Shown here one piece after another: positions 44,696 through 54,437 of a DNA stretch of 64,000 nucleotides. The number at the start of each line of letters is the position of its first letter. Positions within the stretch are counted from its first letter, which is position 1. A model generated the notes under the pieces. The model ran no database searches and had not been told where the DNA came from. It saw nothing but the letters and a program-made list of their open reading frames with translations. The translations under genes were made by a program, and so were the position numbers. Origin of the DNA: Jannaschia formosa. GTDB lineage: Bacteria; Pseudomonadota; Alphaproteobacteria; Rhodobacterales; Rhodobacteraceae. The stretch is from assembly GCF_003340555.1 (NCBI RefSeq), contig NZ_QPLJ01000002.1:186001-250000 (forward strand), written 5' to 3'.

Positions 44696-44905
44696 TGGCA
44701 TCCTGCCGCCTAGCCCCGGCCAGCAGGACATGCGGCCAGTCGGAGCCCCAGAGGCAGCTTCCGAGATTGGCTCGGACCAGCGCCGCCACATGCGCCGCCG
44801 CCGCCTCGTAGGGCGCATCGCAGAGACGGTAGAGACCTGACAGCTTCACCAAGGCCGCGCCGCCGGCGAGCTCCGCAGGGCGGCACGCGCGGGCGAAGTG
44901 GATAG
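44696..44905 (-). pseudogene. Amidohydrolase-family C-terminal fragment
   Basis: The minus frame from about 44905 reads HFARACRPAELAGGAALVKL, SGLYRLCDAPYEAAAAHVAA and LVRANLGSCLWGSDWPHVLL. VKLSGLYRL and the metal-site motif WGSDWPH are typical of the amidohydrolase_2 family, such as lactonases and decarboxylases. There is no start or N-terminal half, and the C-terminal end runs into frcR antisense sequence, so this is a relic of about 65 codons. Confidence 0.7.
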
Positions 44906-44972
44906 CTATGCAACGGCCGCTTGACCCGGCACTTGCGGCCGGGTCGTATGCGCGCCAGCCGGGGGGACCAAG

Positions 44973-45734
44973 ATGGCCGATGCGAGTTTCAGGACAAGGA
45001 TGATGGGCGGGGAGGTGATGGCGGGCACCTTCTTCAAGACGCCCGCGCACGAGCTGGTGGAGGTGCTGGCGGTGTCCGGGCTCGATTTCCTCTGCCTCGA
45101 CGCGGAGCATGCGCCCTTCGACCACGGGCGGATGGATGTCTGCCTCGCGGTGGCCCGGGCACTGGGCCTGCCCGCGCTGGTCCGGGTGCCGACCGGCACG
45201 CCGGTGGAGATCCTGAAGGCGCTGGACGGCGGGGCGCTGGGCGTGGTCGTGCCGCATGTCGATTCGGCCGAGAAGGCGCGGGCCGTGGCGCGCGCGGCGC
45301 ATTTCGGCGAGGGCGGGCGCGGCTATGCCGGATCGACCCGCTGGGCGGGCTTCGCCACCCGCGGTATGGCCGAGGTGCTGGCGCAGGACGCCCAGACCAT
45401 CGTGATCGCCCAGATCGAGGAGCCCGCGGGCGTCGAGGCCTGCGAGGAGATCGCCGCGACCGAGGGGATCGACGGCCTCTTCGTCGGCCCGGCCGACCTG
45501 TCGGTCTGCTACGGTGTCACCGACATCACGGCACCCCCCGTGCGTGCGGCGATGGAGCGGGTCGGCAAGGCGGCGCGGGCCAACGGCAAGGCCTTCATGA
45601 CCTTCGCGCCGAACGCGGCCGCTTGTGCGCCGCTGCGGGAACTGGGCGTGACGATGTTCTTCATCGCCTCGGAGCACGCCTTCATGCTGCTGGGCGCACG
45701 TGCGACGGCGGAGGCGGTGCACGGACTGGACTGA
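44973..45734 (+). CDS. HpcH/HpaI-family aldolase
   Basis: The 253-residue TIM-barrel enzyme has LDFLCLDAEHAPFDHGRMDV (metal/base residues), ALVRVPTGTPVEILKALDGG, VVVPHVDSAEKARAV and GIDGLFVGPADLSVCYGV. This family cleaves 2-keto-3-deoxy acids such as hydroxy-ketopimelate or keto-deoxyrhamnonate to pyruvate and an aldehyde. The substrate cannot be read from sequence. A similar gene is at 61161. It follows the amidohydrolase fragment, which may once have been part of the same pathway. Confidence 0.88.
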   Translation: MADASFRTRMMGGEVMAGTFFKTPAHELVEVLAVSGLDFLCLDAEHAPFDHGRMDVCLAVARALGLPALVRVPTGTPVEILKALDGGALGVVVPHVDSAEKARAVARAAHFGEGGRGYAGSTRWAGFATRGMAEVLAQDAQTIVIAQIEEPAGVEACEEIAATEGIDGLFVGPADLSVCYGVTDITAPPVRAAMERVGKAARANGKAFMTFAPNAAACAPLRELGVTMFFIASEHAFMLLGARATAEAVHGLD

Positions 45735-45761
45735 GAGCGGTCCTCTCTGCGTCGGGCGGGG

Positions 45762-45820
45762 AGGGGGGCTCTGCCCCCCGCCTTCGGCTCCCCCCGGCAT
45801 ATTTCCGGAGCATCGAAAGA
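45762..45820 (+). repeat. Dispersed hairpin repeat, copy C
   Basis: GAGGGGGGCTCTGCCCCCCG, then CCTTCGGCTCCCCCCGGCAT and ATTTCCGGAGCATCGAAAG. It is nearly identical to copy A over about 60 bases. It lies between the convergent ends of the aldolase gene and ispG. Confidence 0.85.
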
Positions 45821-45838
45821 GGCGGCCCCGGGGGGTCG

Positions 45839-46972
45839 TCACTCGGCGGCGGTCGCCTCGGTGGCCTGGGCGGCCTCGATCTCGGCGGCCTTTCTCTCGA
45901 CCTGTTCGACGATGTGGTCGATCATCCGGTCGTTGTCCATCGCATGGCTCCTTGCGCCGGCCAGATAGACCATGCCGCGCCCGTTGCCGCCGCCGGTAAA
46001 GCCGACATCGGTCATCAGCGCCTCGCCCGGACCGTTCACGACGCATCCGATGATGCTGAGCGACATCGGCGTCTTGATATGCTCCAGACGCTTTTCCAGG
46101 ATCTCGACGGTCTTGATGACGTCGAAACCCTGCCGCGCGCAGGAGGGGCAGGAGATGACGTTGACGCCGCGATGGCGCAGGCCCAGCGACTTGAGGATCT
46201 CGTAGCCGACTTTCACCTCCTCGACCGGGTCGGCCGAGAGCGAGACGCGGATCGTGTCGCCGATCCCCATCCAGAGCAGGTTGCCGAGGCCGATGGCCGA
46301 CTTGATCGTGCCGGAGGTCAGGCCCCCCGCCTCGGTGATGCCGAGATGGATCGGCGCGTCGGTCGCCTCGGCCAGGCCCTGGTAGGCGGCGGCGGCGAGG
46401 AAGACGTCGGAGGCCTTGCAGGAGATCTTGAACTCGTGGAAGTCGTTGTCCTGCAGGATGCGGATGTGGTCGAGACCGGATTCGATCATCGCCTCGGGGC
46501 AGGGCTCGCCGTACTTTTCGAGCAGATGCTTTTCCAGGCTGCCCGCATTGACGCCGATGCGGATCGAGCAGCCGTGGTCGCGGGCGGCCTTGATGACCTC
46601 GCGCACGCGGTCGGCGGAGCCGATATTGCCGGGGTTGATGCGAAGGCAGGCGGCGCCTGCCTCGGCGGCCTCGATCCCGCGCTTGTAGTGGAAATGAATG
46701 TCCGCGACGATCGGCACCGGGCTTTCGCGCACGATCTGCTTCAGGGCCTTCGACGATGCCTCGTCGGGGACCGAGACGCGGACGATGTCCGCCCCCGCAT
46801 CGGCGGCGGCCTGGACCTGGGCCACGGTGGCGGCGACATTCGTCGTCAGCGTGTTCGTCATCGTCTGCACGGTGATCGGGGCGTCTCCGCCGACGGGGAC
46901 GTTCCCGACCATGATCTGGCGCGACTTGCGACGGTCGATCTGGCGCCAGGGGCGGATGGCGTGGAGGGACAT
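45839..46972 (-). CDS. ispG: 4-hydroxy-3-methylbut-2-en-1-yl diphosphate synthase
   Basis: The 377-residue [4Fe-4S] enzyme of the non-mevalonate isoprenoid pathway. The N-terminus has [20 protein letters not shown] and [40 protein letters not shown] lies in the barrel, and the cluster region has [12 protein letters not shown] (two Cys) and [17 protein letters not shown] (third). The C-terminal tail after about 355 is Ala/Glu-rich and not conserved. It lies downstream of the RodZ-like gene on the same strand, 60 bp apart. Confidence 0.96.
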   Translation of the reverse strand: MSLHAIRPWRQIDRRKSRQIMVGNVPVGGDAPITVQTMTNTLTTNVAATVAQVQAAADAGADIVRVSVPDEASSKALKQIVRESPVPIVADIHFHYKRGIEAAEAGAACLRINPGNIGSADRVREVIKAARDHGCSIRIGVNAGSLEKHLLEKYGEPCPEAMIESGLDHIRILQDNDFHEFKISCKASDVFLAAAAYQGLAEATDAPIHLGITEAGGLTSGTIKSAIGLGNLLWMGIGDTIRVSLSADPVEEVKVGYEILKSLGLRHRGVNVISCPSCARQGFDVIKTVEILEKRLEHIKTPMSLSIIGCVVNGPGEALMTDVGFTGGGNGRGMVYLAGARSHAMDNDRMIDHIVEQVERKAAEIEAAQATEATAAE

Positions 46973-47032
46973 GGGCGGCCTCGTTTCCGGTTCGCTCTCA
47001 GGTAGGACGCGGGGCCGGGCGGCGCAACCGGC

Positions 47033-48358
47033 TCACTCCTCTGGCGCGGCCTCTCCGGGAAGGGCGGGCTCGACCGCAAGCTCCGCGACGAGCCGGTTGA
47101 TGTCGCTGTCGGCGTTCGGGTCGACGGACGGGAAATCCTCGCCGATGGTGGCGGCGGCGACCTGTGTCGTCGTCACATCCGCGCCCGGAGCCACCGGCCC
47201 GTAGGTCGTGCCGGCCACCGAGAAGTAGGTGGCGCCGGTATTGCCGGTGCGGACGCTGACGGCGCCTTCGGAGGCGGGGATCTCGTAGGTATCCCCGGCC
47301 TGCATCGTCCGTTCGAAGATCGTCGAGCCGTCGGCGGTGCGCACCCGGACCCACGCGGTCGCCGTCGCGACGATCACCACGGCATCGGGCTCGGAGGCGA
47401 GGACCTGTGGCGTGGCGGGGGCGTCTTCGGCCGGCTGCTCGCCCAGGGCCTCGGCCAGGGCGAGGTCGACGCCGGCCTGAATGCCGTTGGCGCGGACCGC
47501 CGCACGGGCGGCGTCGGGACCGCTCATGCCGGCTGGCGCTCCCGCGAGGTCGCGTTCCGGAAGGCCCGGATCGATGGTCGAGATCGGCTGGTCGCGGGCG
47601 GTCAGGATCGGCGCGTCGAGCGCCTGCGGACGGTAGAGCCGCGACAGCGCCTCGGTCGCGGGCATATCGACCCCGGCCACCTCGGGCGCCGCATTGGCGG
47701 GGGCGACGGGCGTGAGCGGGTCGAGTTCGGCCAGAAGGGTCGGCTCCTCCTCTACGGGGGCAACCTGGACGCGCTGGATCTCCTGCACGAGGGTCCAGCC
47801 GCCATAGCCGAGCCCGCCGACGAGCAGCGCCAGCACGGCGAGCGAGCCGAGCGCGCCGGGCTCGAACCCGGCGAAGACGGGGGTGGCCTTCTTGGCGAAG
47901 GGGTTGCCTGCGCCCAGCAGCGGGTCAATCGGCTTCGTCTCGGTCTTCGCCTTGCGCAGCGGCGAGCCGCGGCCCGCAGGGGGCGCCGACAGCGCGGCGC
48001 CGAGCCCGTCACGCCGCGTCAGGGCGGATTCCATGGGGCGAAGCGAGCCGATGCCGCCGAAGCCCGATTCCTCGCAGAAGCGGGCGAAGACGATCTCGGG
48101 GTCCATGTTGAGGTAGCGCGCATAGCTGCGGACGTAGCCGGCGACGAAGGACTGGCTGTCGAAGGCGTCGAGATCGGCGTTCTCGATGGCAGCGATGTAG
48201 CTCGCCTTGATGCGAAGCTCGCGCTGGACGTCCATCAGGGACTTGCCGAGCGTCGCCCGCTCCCCTCGCATCTCGTCGCCGAGACGCAAATCGAAGGAGT
48301 CGAAGCCCTTCTCCGGACTGACCACCTTCGTCCTGTTCTTCGCTTTACGGCCGAACAT
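47033..48358 (-). CDS. RodZ-like helix-turn-helix membrane protein
   Basis: The 441-residue protein has a cytoplasmic HTH_25 domain (LRLGDEMRGERATLGKSLMD, IKASYIAAIENADLDAFDSQ, FVAGYVRSYARYLNMDPEIV) and one membrane helix at about 172-192 (GSLAVLALLVGGLGYGGWTL). A Pro/Ala-rich periplasmic linker and a C-terminal DUF4115 domain (WVRVRTADGSTIFERTMQAG, YEIPASEGAVSVRTGNTG) follow. RodZ ties MreB filaments to the membrane and shapes rod cells. The start MFGRKAKN at 48358 is preferred. The position upstream of ispG is typical for RodZ relatives. Confidence 0.85.
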   Translation of the reverse strand: MFGRKAKNRTKVVSPEKGFDSFDLRLGDEMRGERATLGKSLMDVQRELRIKASYIAAIENADLDAFDSQSFVAGYVRSYARYLNMDPEIVFARFCEESGFGGIGSLRPMESALTRRDGLGAALSAPPAGRGSPLRKAKTETKPIDPLLGAGNPFAKKATPVFAGFEPGALGSLAVLALLVGGLGYGGWTLVQEIQRVQVAPVEEEPTLLAELDPLTPVAPANAAPEVAGVDMPATEALSRLYRPQALDAPILTARDQPISTIDPGLPERDLAGAPAGMSGPDAARAAVRANGIQAGVDLALAEALGEQPAEDAPATPQVLASEPDAVVIVATATAWVRVRTADGSTIFERTMQAGDTYEIPASEGAVSVRTGNTGATYFSVAGTTYGPVAPGADVTTTQVAAATIGEDFPSVDPNADSDINRLVAELAVEPALPGEAAPEE

Positions 48359-48494
48359 CAGCCTGCCCCTCAAAGGTTGTGGTCATGCCGTCTGTGGGCA
48401 CGATTCCGTCCCGTTGATGAACCCCGGTCCCGTCCCCGAGGTTCCACTGCCGCCTCTAGTGTAGCAGCGTTTCCGTCACAATGCACGGGACTTG

Positions 48495-49721
48495 TCAGCC
48501 CGCCGCATGGGCACGATTCAGCGCACAATGGGACCACAGATCGTCCATCGCGCGAACCAGTGCGTCGATCATGGGCGGCGTGTGGACAGGCGAGGGCGTA
48601 AAGCGCAGCCGCTCGGTCCCGCGCGGGACGGTGGGGAAGTTGATTGGCTGGACGTAGACACCGTGATCGGCCAGCAGGCGGTCCGACAGCATCTTGCACT
48701 TGACCGGGTTGCCGACATGGACGGGCACGATGTGACTGCCGTGGTCGATGATCGGCAGGCCCAGGCCGCGCAGCCGCAGCTTCAGCACGGCCGCCCGCTC
48801 CTGATGCAGCTCGCGCAGGGCGCGGTCGCCCTTCAGGTGGCGGACCGAGGCGGCGGCCCCGGCGGCTACGGCCGGGGGCAGCGAGGTCGTGAAGATGAAG
48901 CCCGGCGCATAGCTGCGGATCGCGTCGCACATCCGCGCCGAAGCGGCGACGTAGCCGCCCATCACGCCATAGGCCTTGGCCAGTGTGCCGTTGATGATGT
49001 CGATCCGGCCCATCAGCCCGTCCCGCTCGGCCACGCCGGCGCCGCGGGGGCCGTACATGCCGACGGCATGGACCTCGTCGATATAGGTCAGCGCGCCAAA
49101 TTCCTGCGCCAGGTCGCAGATCGCCTCGATCGGGCCGAAGTCGCCGTCCATCGAATAGACGCTCTCGAAGGCGATGAGCTTCGGCGCGGCAGGATCGTCC
49201 GCTTCCAGCAGTTCACGCAGGTGGGCCGTGTCGTTGTGGCGGAAGATGCGCTTGGCACCCCCGTTCCGCCGCACACCCTCGATCATCGAGGCGTGGTTGA
49301 GCGCGTCGGAATAGATGATGAGGCCGGGGAACAGCTTCGGCAGGGTCGAGAGCGTCGCGTCATTGGCGATGTAGGCCGAGGTGAAGACCAGCGCGGCCTC
49401 CTTGCGGTGGAGGTCCGCCAGCTCCGCCTCCAGCGCCTTGTGATAGACCGTCGTCCCGCTGATGTTGCGCGTCCCGCCGGATCCGGCGCCGGCGCCGTCC
49501 AGCGCGTCGTGCATCGCCGCGAGCACGACGGGATGCTGGCCCATGCCCAGGTAGTCGTTGCCGCACCAGACGGTGATGTCCTGCGTGCTGCCGTCCGGCT
49601 TGTTCCAGGTGGCGTGCGGGAAGTGGCCGCGATGGCGCTCGATGTCGATGAAGGTGCGATAGCGGCCTTCCTTGTGAAGCGCCTCGATCGCGTCGTCCAG
49701 CGCCTGCGCGTAGTTCGTCAT
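48495..49721 (-). CDS. hemA: 5-aminolevulinate synthase
   Basis: The 408-residue PLP enzyme condenses glycine and succinyl-CoA to 5-aminolevulinate, the first step of haem and bacteriochlorophyll synthesis in alphaproteobacteria. It shows [60 protein letters not shown] and the PLP-lysine region [20 protein letters not shown]. The ATG at 49721 is the conserved start ([12 protein letters not shown]). Monocistronic. Its presence excludes reliance on the glutamyl-tRNA route alone. Confidence 0.97.
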   Translation of the reverse strand: MTNYAQALDDAIEALHKEGRYRTFIDIERHRGHFPHATWNKPDGSTQDITVWCGNDYLGMGQHPVVLAAMHDALDGAGAGSGGTRNISGTTVYHKALEAELADLHRKEAALVFTSAYIANDATLSTLPKLFPGLIIYSDALNHASMIEGVRRNGGAKRIFRHNDTAHLRELLEADDPAAPKLIAFESVYSMDGDFGPIEAICDLAQEFGALTYIDEVHAVGMYGPRGAGVAERDGLMGRIDIINGTLAKAYGVMGGYVAASARMCDAIRSYAPGFIFTTSLPPAVAAGAAASVRHLKGDRALRELHQERAAVLKLRLRGLGLPIIDHGSHIVPVHVGNPVKCKMLSDRLLADHGVYVQPINFPTVPRGTERLRFTPSPVHTPPMIDALVRAMDDLWSHCALNRAHAAG

Positions 49722-49933
49722 TCCACGTCCTCGTCCGTAATCGCGCCTGCGGTAAGCGTCCCGGACGGAACCCGCCAGACCACAAGTTGTCGCGTCATCT
49801 AGGCCATCGCGCCGGATTCGCCAACAACATGCGCCCATCGGGCGCGGCGCAGGTCAGCCGGCCGCGCGATCGCCTCTGGACAGCGGCACCCCCCGGACAC
49901 AGCTAGAGAGCCGACCCTTTGCCGGAGCTTGCC

Positions 49934-51298
49934 ATGACCCAGCCGATTGCCGCCATCCTGGACCGCATCGACGCGGGCCAGCCCGCCGCGCTCGACCGCC
50001 TGAGCGCGCTTCTGCGCATCCCCTCGATCTCGACGGATCCGGCTCATGCGGGCGATTGCCGCGCCGCCGCCGAGTGGCTGGCGGCCGAGCTTGCGTCGCT
50101 GGGCTTCGACGCCTCGGTCCGCGACACGCCGGGCCATCCGATGGTGGTCGCCCATGGCGGGGACGGCCCGCGCCACGTCCTGTTCTACGGCCATTACGAC
50201 GTGCAGCCGGTCGATCCGCTGGCGCTGTGGGATACGCCGCCCTTCGAGCCGGTCATCGCGGGCGGGGCGATCCGTGCGCGGGGCGCATCGGACGACAAGG
50301 GCCAGTTGATGACCTTCCTCGAAGCCTGCCGCGCCTGGCGCGACGAGACCGGATCGCTGCCCTGCCGCGTCACGGTGCTGCTGGAAGGGGAGGAGGAGTC
50401 CGGCTCGCCGTCGCTGGTGCCGTTCCTGAAGGAGAACGCCGCGGAGCTGCGCGCGGAAATCGCGCTGATCTGCGACACCGGCCTGCATGACGGGCGGCTG
50501 CCGGCCATCGTCACCCAGCTGCGCGGGATGCTGGGGGAGGAGATCACGGTCACCGGACCCGAGATGGACCTGCATTCCGGGCAGTACGGGGGGCCCGCGA
50601 TGAACCCGATCCGCGTGCTGACGCGCATCCTGGGCGGGCTGCACGACGGGACGGGGCGGGTGACGATCCCCGGCTTCTACGACGGCGTGGGCGCTCCGCC
50701 CGACGCTGTGCTGGCGGATTGGGAGGCGCTGGGATTCCAGGAGGAGGCGTTCCTCGGCGCCGTCGGCCTGTCCGTGCCTGCCGGAGAGGAAGGCTATTCC
50801 GCGCTGGAACAGCTCTGGTCGCGCCCCACCGCCGAGATCAACGGGATCGAGGGGGGCTATACCGGCGCGGGGTTCAAGACGGTGCTGCCGTCCAGGGCGC
50901 GCGCCAAGGTCAGCTTCCGGCTGGTCGGCGGGCAGGATCCCGAGCGGCTGCGCGTGGCCTTCCGCGACTGGGTTCTGTCGCAGATGCCGGGCGATTGCCG
51001 GGCGGAGTTCGCCGGGCATGGCGGCGCGCCGGCCTCGGCCATGGCGGTCGACCATCCGGCCTTCGAGGCGGCGCGCGCCGCCCTGGGCGAGGAATGGGGA
51101 ATCGAAGCGGCCTTCGTGGGCGGCGGCGGCTCGATCCCGATCGCCGGCCATTTCCAGACCATCCTCGGCATGGACTCGATGCTGACCGGCTTCGCCCGCG
51201 ACGACGACCGCATCCACTCGCCGAACGAGAAGTACGACCTCGAATCGTTCCACAAGGGCGCGCGCAGCTGGGCGCGCATCCTGGGAAAGCTCGCCTGA
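49934..51298 (+). CDS. M20-family metallopeptidase (dipeptidase-type)
   Basis: The 454-residue enzyme has the M20 zinc motifs VLFYGHYDVQPVDPLALWDT, GASDDKGQLMTFLEACRAW and VLLEGEEESGSPSLVPFLKE (catalytic Glu). Later GEEGYSALEQLW and EAAFVGGGGSIPIAGHFQTI complete the set. The dimerisation domain lies at about 190-350. Members hydrolyse dipeptides or N-acyl amino acids in the cytoplasm. ATG at 49934 is preferred to a TTG 15 bp upstream. It stands alone. Confidence 0.9.
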   Translation: MTQPIAAILDRIDAGQPAALDRLSALLRIPSISTDPAHAGDCRAAAEWLAAELASLGFDASVRDTPGHPMVVAHGGDGPRHVLFYGHYDVQPVDPLALWDTPPFEPVIAGGAIRARGASDDKGQLMTFLEACRAWRDETGSLPCRVTVLLEGEEESGSPSLVPFLKENAAELRAEIALICDTGLHDGRLPAIVTQLRGMLGEEITVTGPEMDLHSGQYGGPAMNPIRVLTRILGGLHDGTGRVTIPGFYDGVGAPPDAVLADWEALGFQEEAFLGAVGLSVPAGEEGYSALEQLWSRPTAEINGIEGGYTGAGFKTVLPSRARAKVSFRLVGGQDPERLRVAFRDWVLSQMPGDCRAEFAGHGGAPASAMAVDHPAFEAARAALGEEWGIEAAFVGGGGSIPIAGHFQTILGMDSMLTGFARDDDRIHSPNEKYDLESFHKGARSWARILGKLA

Positions 51299-51323
51299 TC
51301 CCGGGCGCGGCGTGCCGTTGGGA

Positions 51324-52127
51324 TCAGGCCGTCTTCCGCAAGGGCCGGCGCCTCGCCGTCAGCCGTTCGATCGCCTCGGCCCGGACCTGCCCCTCGAACA
51401 GGGGCCGCGCGAAGAGGTAGCCTTGCTGCAGCGTCACCCCCAGCTCCAGCAGGGCATCCGACTCCTCCGCCCGCTCGACCCCTTCGCCGATGACGGTGAT
51501 GCCGAGGTCGCGGCAGGTCCCGCAGATGCCTGCCACGATGGCGCGCCGCGTCAGGTCCCGGTCTAGGCCCGTCACCAGGTGGCGGTCGAGCTTGATGAGG
51601 TCCGGCTGCAACTCCGCCAAAAGGCCCAGACCGGCGAAGCCCGCGCCGAAATCGTCGATCGCGGTGCGGAATCCGCGTTCGCGATAGACCTCGACGATGC
51701 GGCGCAGCTTGGGGAGGTTCGACACCTGCTCGTGCTCGGTCAGCTCGAAGATGATCCGGTCGGTGGGGAAGCCGAACTGGTCGGCGGCCCAGAGCGTCCG
51801 CTCGATGCAGGTCTCGGGCTTGTAGACCGCGTTCGGCATGAAGTTGATCGAGACGGTCATGGCGGGGTCGAGCCGCGCGGCGAGCGCGATGGCGGTCACG
51901 CGGCACTGCTGGTCGAAGGCGTAGAGGCTGGACGCGTCGATGGCGTCCAGCACCTCCTTCGCGCTGGCGCCGTCCGTCCCGCGGACCAGCGCCTCCTGCG
52001 CGAAGACGGTGCCCTCGGACAGGTCGACGATGGGCTGGAACGCCATGGTGATCGGGCGCGTGAAGTCGGTCCTGTTGCCGGTGCGGCATCGGGCGCAGCC
52101 CGGCGCCTGAGGCGAGGTGTCTTCCAT
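51324..52127 (-). CDS. EAL-domain cyclic-di-GMP phosphodiesterase
   Basis: The 267-residue protein is essentially one EAL domain. The catalytic residues appear to be in place: the E of EALVRG, SINFMPNAVYKPE, IIFELTEHEQV, TAIDDFGAGFAGLGLLAELQ, LIKLDRHLV and GEGVERAEESDALLELG. It should therefore hydrolyse cyclic-di-GMP. The N-terminus has a CxxC pair (CARCRTG) that may bind metal or sense redox. No GGDEF or other sensor domain is attached. Confidence 0.88.
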   Translation of the reverse strand: MEDTSPQAPGCARCRTGNRTDFTRPITMAFQPIVDLSEGTVFAQEALVRGTDGASAKEVLDAIDASSLYAFDQQCRVTAIALAARLDPAMTVSINFMPNAVYKPETCIERTLWAADQFGFPTDRIIFELTEHEQVSNLPKLRRIVEVYRERGFRTAIDDFGAGFAGLGLLAELQPDLIKLDRHLVTGLDRDLTRRAIVAGICGTCRDLGITVIGEGVERAEESDALLELGVTLQQGYLFARPLFEGQVRAEAIERLTARRRPLRKTA

Positions 52128-52226
52128 CGGCGGTTCTCCTGTCAGGGCAGGAAAGCGAATAGCCGAAGGACCTTAACGGGCGGTTGACGGCCCCGGTGCG
52201 CGGCAGGCGCGCCGGGGCCGGCTGCG

Positions 52227-52544
52227 TCACTCGGCGTCGAGCCGATCGAAGATGGACGCGCCGATGGCGGGCCTGCCCGGATAGAGCGTCGCGCCGTTCT
52301 GGCCGCGGATGTCGTTCCGGCTGTCGGCGTCGGCGTTGAAATGGGCGAAGATGCCGTCGAACCCGTAGCCGCGGCTCGAGATCGAGACGGTGTCGGGGCC
52401 GGTGGCGCGGATGCGCTCGCCGCCCTCGCGGTCGAGGTTGAAATGGGCGATGGCGCCCAGAACGCCGTAAGGCACCGGGTTGGCGGAGGCGGCGCCGGTC
52501 AGGCTGGCGACGGCGAGGAGGGAGGCTGCGATGAAGGGTCTCAT
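52227..52544 (-). CDS. Small secreted hypothetical protein
   Basis: The 105-residue protein has a signal peptide (FIAASLLAVASLTGAASANP). Its mature part carries a twofold motif: GAIAHFNLDREGGERIRATG and GIFAHFNADADSRNDIRGQN, that is, (I/F)AHFN-x-D repeated. It is likely periplasmic or exported. I do not recognise the family. Preferred ATG is at 52544; the open frame continues 156 nt upstream without a better start. Confidence 0.65.
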   Translation of the reverse strand: MRPFIAASLLAVASLTGAASANPVPYGVLGAIAHFNLDREGGERIRATGPDTVSISSRGYGFDGIFAHFNADADSRNDIRGQNGATLYPGRPAIGASIFDRLDAE

Positions 52545-52748
52545 GGGTGCGGTTCCTTTGACTGCCGGACCTGCCGGAAGAGGCGGAGTCCGAAGCGTGG
52601 CAGGGCGCGGTCGCCCGCCGACAGGCAGAAGATAGGAGAACGCGGATGCGGCCTCAACGCACGTGAAGGTGAGGGAGACGGGATTTAGGTGCGCATACAA
52701 ACAGGGCTTATCCCGCCTCGCACCGGCCTCACGCGGCAGTGAGGCGCG

Positions 52749-53366
52749 TCACGCCTCGGCTTCGATCAGGCCCAGTCCGCGGAGATAGACGCCGATCCCC
52801 GCCTCCAGCAGATCCTCGGGCGGGAAGGGCGTGTTGGACCCCGGCTTGCCGCGGGCGAAGAGTTCGACGACGCCGTGACTCATCGCCCAGATATGGGCGC
52901 TGACCATCGCTGCCGGGGGGCGGCGTTCGGGCGGGATGTGGCGCGACAAGTCTTCGGCCGCGCGCTCCAGCACGCCGCGGGACCGGGCGACGGCGCGGGC
53001 CAGTTCCGGCGTGGCGTGGCGCGACAGGCCGCTCTCGAACATCGCCATGTAGTGCCCCGGATGCTTGCGCGCAAAGGCGAGATAGGCGCGGCCCGTTGCC
53101 TCGAAGGCGCGCAGCGCCGAGGGCTGGCCGCTCTCGAAGGCGTATTCCATCAGGTCGCCGAAGATCGCGTGCCCCTGAAGGGCGCATTCGATGATGAGGT
53201 CCTCGCGCCCCTCGAAATGGCGGTAGACGGCGGCGGGGGTCACGCCCGCCTGCTTGGCCGCCTCCGACAGGGTGAAACCGGTCGGGCCCTTCTCCTCGAT
53301 CAGCGAGAGGGCCGCGTCGACCAGCGCCTGGCGCAGGTTGCCGTGGTGGTAGCCGCGCTTAGGCAC
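52749..53366 (-). CDS. TetR-family regulator
   Basis: The 205-residue protein has an N-terminal TetR helix-turn-helix (YHHGNLRQALVDAALSLIEE, AAKQAGVTPAAVYRHFEGRE) and a C-terminal WHG-type domain (RAYLAFARKHPGHYMAMFES). Its start overlaps the stop of ppk2 by 8 bp, on the same strand, so both come from one mRNA. The ligand and targets are unknown. Confidence 0.88.
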   Translation of the reverse strand: MPKRGYHHGNLRQALVDAALSLIEEKGPTGFTLSEAAKQAGVTPAAVYRHFEGREDLIIECALQGHAIFGDLMEYAFESGQPSALRAFEATGRAYLAFARKHPGHYMAMFESGLSRHATPELARAVARSRGVLERAAEDLSRHIPPERRPPAAMVSAHIWAMSHGVVELFARGKPGSNTPFPPEDLLEAGIGVYLRGLGLIEAEA

Positions 53367-54231
53367 CGGCGAGCCACAGCTCCGGGCCGCCGGCGGTCTG
53401 CGGGTCGACCCGGGTCACGGCCTCGTCGCGACCCTCGTAGGGAATGCGGGACAGGATCGCCGAGATGGCGTCGATCCGTGCGCGCCGCTTGTCGTCGGAC
53501 CGGACCACCGTCCATGGCGCGAAGTCGAAATGGGACCGCGCGAAGGTCTCGCCGATGGCGTCGGTATAGGCGTCCCAGCGCGAGAGGCCCTCGACGTCGA
53601 TCCGGCTGAGCTTCCAGTGCTTGAGCGGATCGCTTTCCCGCGCGAGCATGCGGCGCAGCTGCTCTGCCCGGCCGACATTGAGCCAGAGCTTGACGAGGAT
53701 GATCCCGTCCTCGACCAGCAGGTGCTCGACCTCGGGCAGCTGGGCGAAGAACGCCTCGCGCTGGGCGTCGGTGCAGAAGCCGAAGACCTTTTCCACCACG
53801 GCGCGATTGTACCAGGAGCGGTCGAAGACCGTCATCTCACCGGCTGAGGGCAGATGGCCCAGATAGCGCTGGAAATACCACTGCCCGGCCTCGGTCTCGG
53901 TCGGCTTCGACAGCGCCACGATCCGGGCCGAGCGGGGCGACAGGTTGTCGGTCAGCCGCCGGATCGTGCCGCCTTTCCCGGCCGCGTCGCGCCCCTCGAA
54001 GACGGTGAGGATGCGGGCGCCGGTCTCGCGCGTCCAGGCCTGCATCTTCACCAGCTCGATCTGGAGGGCGTGGAGCCGCTCCTCGTAGACGTCGCGGTCG
54101 AGCCATCGCTCGTAGGGATAGTCGTCGGTCAGCACGTCCTTCCTTCCGCCCGCCGCCAGCGCGTCGCGGATTTCCTGCGGGGCCTCTTCGTCGTGAAAGC
54201 GGGTGATGGCGGCGTCGAAGGGCTTCTGCAT
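53359..54231 (-). CDS. ppk2: Polyphosphate kinase 2
   Basis: The 290-residue enzyme transfers phosphate between polyphosphate and nucleotides. It has Walker A TVFEGRDAAGKGGTIRRLTD, the lid region KPTETEAGQWYFQRYLGHLP and Walker B VFDRSWYNRAVVEKVFGFCT. The single-domain length and DDYPYERWLDRDVYEE fit class I PPK2 as in marine Rhodobacterales. Start at 54231 (MQKPFDAAITRF) is preferred over one 29 codons upstream. It precedes and overlaps the TetR gene. Confidence 0.92.
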   Translation of the reverse strand: MQKPFDAAITRFHDEEAPQEIRDALAAGGRKDVLTDDYPYERWLDRDVYEERLHALQIELVKMQAWTRETGARILTVFEGRDAAGKGGTIRRLTDNLSPRSARIVALSKPTETEAGQWYFQRYLGHLPSAGEMTVFDRSWYNRAVVEKVFGFCTDAQREAFFAQLPEVEHLLVEDGIILVKLWLNVGRAEQLRRMLARESDPLKHWKLSRIDVEGLSRWDAYTDAIGETFARSHFDFAPWTVVRSDDKRRARIDAISAILSRIPYEGRDEAVTRVDPQTAGGPELWLAGA

Positions 54232-54437
54232 GGGGGTCTCCTCGGGCTTGGCCCTATATGGCGGCGCGCCGGACGGGGGACCAGCCCTGGCGCGGCGGGC
54301 CTCGGCTTCCCGGCTCACGGGGTCACAGACGGCGCCGCGCCGAACCGCCAGGGCCCCAACCGGCGCTGCAAGGGCCGCGCTTGAACCCCGCGCCCCCCCG
54401 TGCGACGCAAGGGCGCGACCGCAAGGGGGAATGATTC

